Positions 60,304 to 64,000 of a stretch of 64,000 nt of DNA are shown in pieces. Below the pieces are notes generated by a model. The model had not been told where the DNA came from and did no database searches. It was given only the letters and a program-made list of their open reading frames with translations. The DNA is from Sediminicoccus rosea (GTDB lineage: Bacteria; Pseudomonadota; Alphaproteobacteria; Acetobacterales; Acetobacteraceae): positions 1,357,501 to 1,421,500 of the forward strand of contig NZ_CP137852.1 in the NCBI RefSeq assembly GCF_033547095.1, in the 5' to 3' direction. Made by a program: the position numbers and the translations under genes. Each line of letters opens with the position of its first letter. Position 1 is the stretch's first letter.

Positions 60304-61911
60304 ATGCTCGACCTCCGCCGCCGCGCGCTTCTCGCCGCCCCCGCGCTCATCGGCGCGCTCGGCGCCAATGAGGCGGAGGCGCAGCAGGCCCAGCCGCTGC
60401 GCATCGCCATGTCCATCGGCGACGTGCCGCGCCTCTGGGGCGGGCCGGAGGCGGGGTTCGAGGGTGTCCGTTTCGGCTCCTACTTTGTCTATGACAGCCT
60501 GACGCTGTGGGATCTTTCCCGCGCCGACGCGCCCTCCACCCTGCGTCCCGGCCTCGCCACCTCCTGGCGGGTGGACGAGGCGGATCGCCGCCGCTGGATC
60601 ATCGAGCTTCGGCAGGGCGTGAAGTTCCATGACGGCTCGCCCTTCGACGCCGATGCGGCGATCTGGAACCTGGACAGCATCTTCAACAGCACCGCCCCGC
60701 AATTCGAGGGCACGCGCTCAGGCCTGGTGCGCGGCCGCGCCACGGGCGTGCACGCCTATGAGAAGCTCGACACCCACCGCATCGCGATCATCACGCGCGA
60801 GCCCGATGCGACCATGCCCTTCCAGATGGCCTTCCTCTGGTTCGCCTCGCCCGCGCATTGGCAGGCGATGGGGGGCGACTGGCAGCGCTTCGCGCTGAAT
60901 CCCTCCGGAACCGGGCCCTATCGCGTAACGTCGGTGACGCCGCGCCAGCGCGCGGAGCTGGAGGCGAACCGCGACTATTGGGAGCCGGGTCGCGTGCCCA
61001 AGGCGCCGCGCACCGTGCTGCTGCCGATCCCTGACGGGCCGGCCCGCGTGGCCGCCCTGCGCGCCGGCCAGGTGGACCTCGTGGAATCCCTCCCGACCGA
61101 CACCATCGCCCCGCTGCGCGCGGCCCGCTTCCAGATCGTGCAGAACAGCTATCCGCATATCTGGGCCTGGCGGCTCAATGTGGACCAGGGCTCGCCCTTC
61201 CACGACATCCGCGTGCGGCAGGCGGCGAATCTCGCCGTGGATCGCGACGGCATCGTCTCGCTCCTCTCGGGCGCCGCGCTGCCCGCGCGCGGCAAGGTGA
61301 CGCCGGACGACCCCTGGTTCGGCAACCCGCAATTCCACCTGCGGCATGACCTGACCGAGGCGCGGCGGCTGATGAACGCGGCCGGCTATTCCGCCACGCG
61401 ACGCTGCGCCATCAGCGTCATCATGCCGATCTCGGGCGGCGGGCAGATGGTGCCCCAGCCGATGAACGAGGCGGTGCAGGCCGGCCTGCGGGAGGCCTTC
61501 TTCGACGTCAGCTTCCTGCCGGTGGATTTCGCGACCGCGATCAACCAGATGCGTGCCGGCTCCCGCGACCCTGCTTCGCGCGGGGCGGCGGCGCTGAACG
61601 TGGCCATCCCCTCCATGGAGCCGAATACGGGCTGGGTGATCTATGACAGCCAGCTCGCGAATCCGCGCGGCATCAACTGGGGCCACTACAACTCGCCCGC
61701 GGTGGACGCGCAGCTCCGGGTGGTGCGCAACAGCTTCGATCCGGCCGAACAGGCCCGGCAGATGGCCCAGCTGCACAACATCCTGATCGACGAGGCCGCG
61801 CTGCTGGCCGTGGTGCATGATCTCAACCCGCGCGCGCTCAGCCCGCGCTGCCGCGGCTTTATCCAGGCGCGCAGCTGGTTCCAGGACTACACGCAGATCA
61901 GCCTGGCTTGA
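60304..61911 (+). CDS. ABC transporter substrate-binding protein, family 5 (peptide type)
   Basis: A 535-residue periplasmic binding protein of the SBP_bac_5 (dipeptide/oligopeptide/nickel) family. The signal peptide (MLDLRRRALLAAPALIGALG) has an RRR start as in Tat-type leaders. The domain has the conserved RPGLATSWRVDEADRRRWII, 'LRQGVKFHDGSPFDADAA', 'NPSGTGPYRVTS' and 'RQAANLAVDRDGI'. The ligand may be a peptide, but many such proteins bind sugars or opines. No permease follows. The orphan ATPases at 51400-53441 are candidate partners. ATG 60304 is chosen; 60289 (MGAPVMLDLRR) is possible. Confidence 0.88.
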   Translation: MLDLRRRALLAAPALIGALGANEAEAQQAQPLRIAMSIGDVPRLWGGPEAGFEGVRFGSYFVYDSLTLWDLSRADAPSTLRPGLATSWRVDEADRRRWIIELRQGVKFHDGSPFDADAAIWNLDSIFNSTAPQFEGTRSGLVRGRATGVHAYEKLDTHRIAIITREPDATMPFQMAFLWFASPAHWQAMGGDWQRFALNPSGTGPYRVTSVTPRQRAELEANRDYWEPGRVPKAPRTVLLPIPDGPARVAALRAGQVDLVESLPTDTIAPLRAARFQIVQNSYPHIWAWRLNVDQGSPFHDIRVRQAANLAVDRDGIVSLLSGAALPARGKVTPDDPWFGNPQFHLRHDLTEARRLMNAAGYSATRRCAISVIMPISGGGQMVPQPMNEAVQAGLREAFFDVSFLPVDFATAINQMRAGSRDPASRGAAALNVAIPSMEPNTGWVIYDSQLANPRGINWGHYNSPAVDAQLRVVRNSFDPAEQARQMAQLHNILIDEAALLAVVHDLNPRALSPRCRGFIQARSWFQDYTQISLA

Positions 61912-62071
61912 GGCGGGGCCACACCGGGCGGCGCATTGATCTTGCGCATGTCCGGCCGCGCGAAAGCTGCCATGATGCCGGTGTCGCCTCCCATTCCGGG
62001 GGGCGGCTCCTGATTGCACGAGGAAACGCGCGAACATGTCCGCCGCCATCCGTCCCGAGGCCCGTTGAGTC

Positions 62072-62710
62072 ATGGCCGAGATCGACCACATCGTCCTCGG
62101 CGCCCGCACCCTGGAAGAGGGTGCGGCCTTCGTCACGCGCCTGCTCGGCGTGAAGCCGCAGCCCGGCGGCAAGCATGAGGGGGCGGGCACCCACAACATG
62201 CTCGTGGGCCTCGGCCCCGATTGCTACCTCGAGATCATCGCGCCCGATCCGAGCCAGCCGGAGCCGCCCCAGCCGCGCCTCTTCGACCTGGACGACCCCG
62301 CGACGCGCCTCATGCTGGAGGCGGAGCCGCGCCTGCTGGGCTGGGTCGCGCGCACGCCTTCCATGGATTCGGTGATGGCGCGCCTCGGGCCCCGCGGCGG
62401 CACGGTGCGGGAGATGAAGCGCGGCGACCTGGCCTGGCGCTTCGCCGTCCCGCCGCAGCGGCAGGACATGGACAACCTGATCCCGCCGATGATCGAGTGG
62501 CGCGGCGAGCGTGCCGGCCGCCACCTGCATGACAGCCATTTCCGCCTGACAGCGCTGGAGGCGGAGTATCCGGAGGACGAGGCGCTGCGCCGCGCGCTGG
62601 ATGAACGCGGCCTCGGCGCCGCGCTCAAGGTCAAGCGCGGCCCGCATCCCCGCCTGATCGCCCATCTGCACGGCGCCGACGGGGCGGAGCACACGCTGAC
62701 CAGCGGCTGA
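62072..62710 (+). CDS. VOC-superfamily (Glyoxalase_3-like) protein
   Basis: A 212-residue protein with the VOC opening IDHIVLGARTLEEGAAFVTR and THNMLVGLGPDCYLEIIAP, which give the His and Glu metal ligands. A second half (RHLHDSHFRLTALEAEYPED) looks like an incomplete second module. It fits the Glyoxalase_3 (PF13468) pattern, enzymes of unknown substrate. The ATG at 62072 is the natural start. It stands alone between the binding-protein gene and a convergent methyltransferase. Confidence 0.8.
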   Translation: MAEIDHIVLGARTLEEGAAFVTRLLGVKPQPGGKHEGAGTHNMLVGLGPDCYLEIIAPDPSQPEPPQPRLFDLDDPATRLMLEAEPRLLGWVARTPSMDSVMARLGPRGGTVREMKRGDLAWRFAVPPQRQDMDNLIPPMIEWRGERAGRHLHDSHFRLTALEAEYPEDEALRRALDERGLGAALKVKRGPHPRLIAHLHGADGAEHTLTSG

Positions 62711-62766
62711 GCCGCGTGGGAGGCCCCTCCCCGCCGCGATCAGGCCATGGTATTTTGCATGGCATG

Positions 62767-63387
62767 TCAGGCGTGATGCATAGCTGCGGTCTGCGGAACC
62801 CGCGTGGGGCGGTAGCGCCAGACGCTGGCCGGCGGGAAGTTCGCCGGTGTGAAGGCCATGCGCCGCGCCGTGAGCTCCAGCTTGCGGTAGGGCAGGGGCG
62901 AGGTGGCGCAGTAGGTGTAGAGGAGGAAGCCGCGGCCGGGCGCCACGGCCTCCACCGCGTCCCGGAAGGCCGCCTGGCGCTCCAGGGGCAGCAGCACCAG
63001 CGGAATGCCGCAGATCGCCGTGCCGATGCGGCCATGCATCTGCGCCGGCAGCGCAGCCTTGAGGTCGAAGGCATCGCCGCAGATCACGTTCACGCCGGGC
63101 AGGCTCTGGCGCAGGAATTCCGCCATTTCCGGCACGATCTCGACGACGATCAGCTTCTCGGCCGGCACGCCCGCGGCCAGGAGCGCGGCCGAGATGACGC
63201 CGGTGCCGGCCCCCAGCTCCAGAACATATTCGTCCGACCCCCGTTCCACCGCCGCCGCGATCCTGCGGGACAGCGCGGGCGAGGAGGGGATGATCGAGCC
63301 CATCTGCAGCGGGTTGCGCAGCCAGCGGCGGAAGAACAGGCCTTTATTGGCGGCCGGCGCCGGCCGGCCCAGGGTCATTTCAGACAC
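62767..63387 (-). CDS. PmtA-like phospholipid N-methyltransferase
   Basis: A 206-residue SAM-dependent methyltransferase with the fold of KsgA/PmtA proteins. It has NPLQMGSIIPSSPALSRRIA (PmtA-type membrane-binding N-terminus), motif I YVLELGAGTGVISAALLAAG, VVEIVPEMAEFLRQ and CGIPLVLLP in place of the KsgA NIPY. In Rhodobacter-type PmtA, phosphatidylethanolamine is methylated three times to phosphatidylcholine. The assignment is by similarity to that short type; a related small-molecule methyltransferase is possible. Confidence 0.75.
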   Translation of the reverse strand: MSEMTLGRPAPAANKGLFFRRWLRNPLQMGSIIPSSPALSRRIAAAVERGSDEYVLELGAGTGVISAALLAAGVPAEKLIVVEIVPEMAEFLRQSLPGVNVICGDAFDLKAALPAQMHGRIGTAICGIPLVLLPLERQAAFRDAVEAVAPGRGFLLYTYCATSPLPYRKLELTARRMAFTPANFPPASVWRYRPTRVPQTAAMHHA

Positions 63388-63437
63388 ATCACGCTCCTGT
63401 TGCGTTGCGTGCCCGACCTGAGGGGAAGCACTGACCG

Positions 63438-64000
63438 ATGACCGCCCGCGTCCTTGCGGTGGATGACATCGCGGCCAATCTCCGCCTGCTCGAGGCCAAG
63501 CTGCAGGCCGAGTATTACGAAGTCATGCTCGCCTCCAGCGGCCAGGAGGCGTTGCAGATAGCTTTCACGCAATTGCCAGACGTCATTCTCCTGGATGTCA
63601 TGATGCCGGGGATGGATGGCTATCAGGTGTGCACCGCGCTCAAGGCTGATGCACGCACCCAGCACATTCCCGTCGTGATGGTGACCGCCCTGACCGACAG
63701 CACGGAGCGCGTGCGCGGACTCGAGGTGGGCGCGGACGACTTCCTGTCCAAGCCGGTGGATGACGCGACGCTCTTCGCGCGGCTGCGCGCGCTGCTGCGC
63801 GTGAAGCAGGTGCAGGATGCCTGGCGCCTGCGCGCGGAGACCGCCCGCGAGCTCGGCCTCGAGAGCAGCGCGCCCGAGCCCGCCATCTCGGTCGCCAATG
63901 CGCGTGCCCTGGTGCTGGCCGAGGTGCCGGAGGAAATGGCCGTGGTGCGCCAGGCGCTGGAGGCGGATGCCATCAAGGCCATCTGCGTCACCAATGTCGA
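63438..64000 (+). CDS. pleD: PleD-type response regulator, N-terminal part (truncated by window)
   Basis: Open from ATG 63438 (GAGGGGAAG 10 bases upstream) to the window end, 187 codons. The first receiver domain has VLAVDDIAANLRLLEAKLQA, the phospho-acceptor Asp in VILLDVMMPGMDGYQV, the Thr of VVMVTALTDSTERVRG, and the Lys in DDFLSKPVDD. A linker and a second receiver start (NARALVLAEVPEEMAVVRQA) follow. Two receivers in tandem are diagnostic of PleD, whose GGDEF domain makes c-di-GMP; the GGDEF part lies outside the window. It controls cell-cycle or motile/sessile transitions in alphaproteobacteria. Confidence 0.82.
   Translation, partial: MTARVLAVDDIAANLRLLEAKLQAEYYEVMLASSGQEALQIAFTQLPDVILLDVMMPGMDGYQVCTALKADARTQHIPVVMVTALTDSTERVRGLEVGADDFLSKPVDDATLFARLRALLRVKQVQDAWRLRAETARELGLESSAPEPAISVANARALVLAEVPEEMAVVRQALEADAIKAICVTNV

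Overview
The window is very GC-rich chromosomal DNA from an alphaproteobacterium, most likely Acetobacteraceae (Roseomonas/Roseococcus-like). This is inferred from gene style: three orphan Bug/TctC solute receptors, the mreBCD-mrdA-rodA order, a MoxR-DUF58-DUF4159 cluster, Coq7 (ubiquinone synthesis) and a purple-bacterial type CrtI. Coding density is about 93 %. Many genes are coupled by ATGA, GTGA or TGATG overlaps. I see no rRNA, tRNA, CRISPR array, insertion sequence or phage gene.

Left part (1-21.7 kb). The tail of a polysaccharide deacetylase is followed by aqpZ and a Bug receptor. leuA lies behind a 318-base leader that encodes a leucine-rich 40-residue peptide and mutually exclusive hairpins, which looks like an attenuator. 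The rod-shape and cell-wall elongation operon follows (mreB, mreC, mreD, mrdA, rodA). Two near-identical cytochrome c genes flank a small membrane protein. A DUF393 protein, coq7 and a YqaA/DedA-type membrane protein come next. crtI (phytoene desaturase) begins directly behind a perfect PpsR/CrtJ-type operator. Convergent to crtI is a 247-residue membrane protein. Divergent from that protein is a coupled cytochrome P450 / ATP-grasp pair. An isopropylmalate-dehydrogenase-like gene divergent from a second Bug receptor, a patatin and an AI-2E-type permease complete this part.

Middle part (21.8-44.7 kb). A patatin(DUF3734)-adc-bdhA operon points to acetoacetate/3-hydroxybutyrate (PHB) metabolism. 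A coupled GST-VOC-FkbM set, an EnvC-like murein hydrolase activator, a GlcG/HbpS protein, a flavin reductase, a flavin monooxygenase and an FKBP follow. The MoxR-DUF58-DUF4159-VWA/amidotransferase cluster runs leftward from 40.1 kb. Rightward from the same promoter region runs a tightly coupled housekeeping operon (DUF1285, Nudix, DUF6111-like, cca, MsbA-like ABC exporter).

Right part (44.7-64 kb). This holds a third Bug receptor, a MOSC protein, gpt-csaA, a gamma-glutamyltransferase, an amidase, two peptide-type ABC ATPases without permeases, a thiamine-diphosphate enzyme, dps, an Mpo1-like protein, a purine permease plus MFS exporter pair, and an NO-response module. That module consists of nsrR, two NsrR-like operators, a 50-residue membrane protein and a truncated haemoglobin. 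A peptide-type ABC binding protein, a VOC protein, a PmtA-like methyltransferase and the start of a PleD-type regulator finish the window.

The observations most worth following are the leucine attenuator, the PpsR-type operator at crtI with look-alikes in front of the P450/ATP-grasp pair, and the compact NsrR-microprotein-globin module. All functions are read from sequence and family knowledge; no database search was run.
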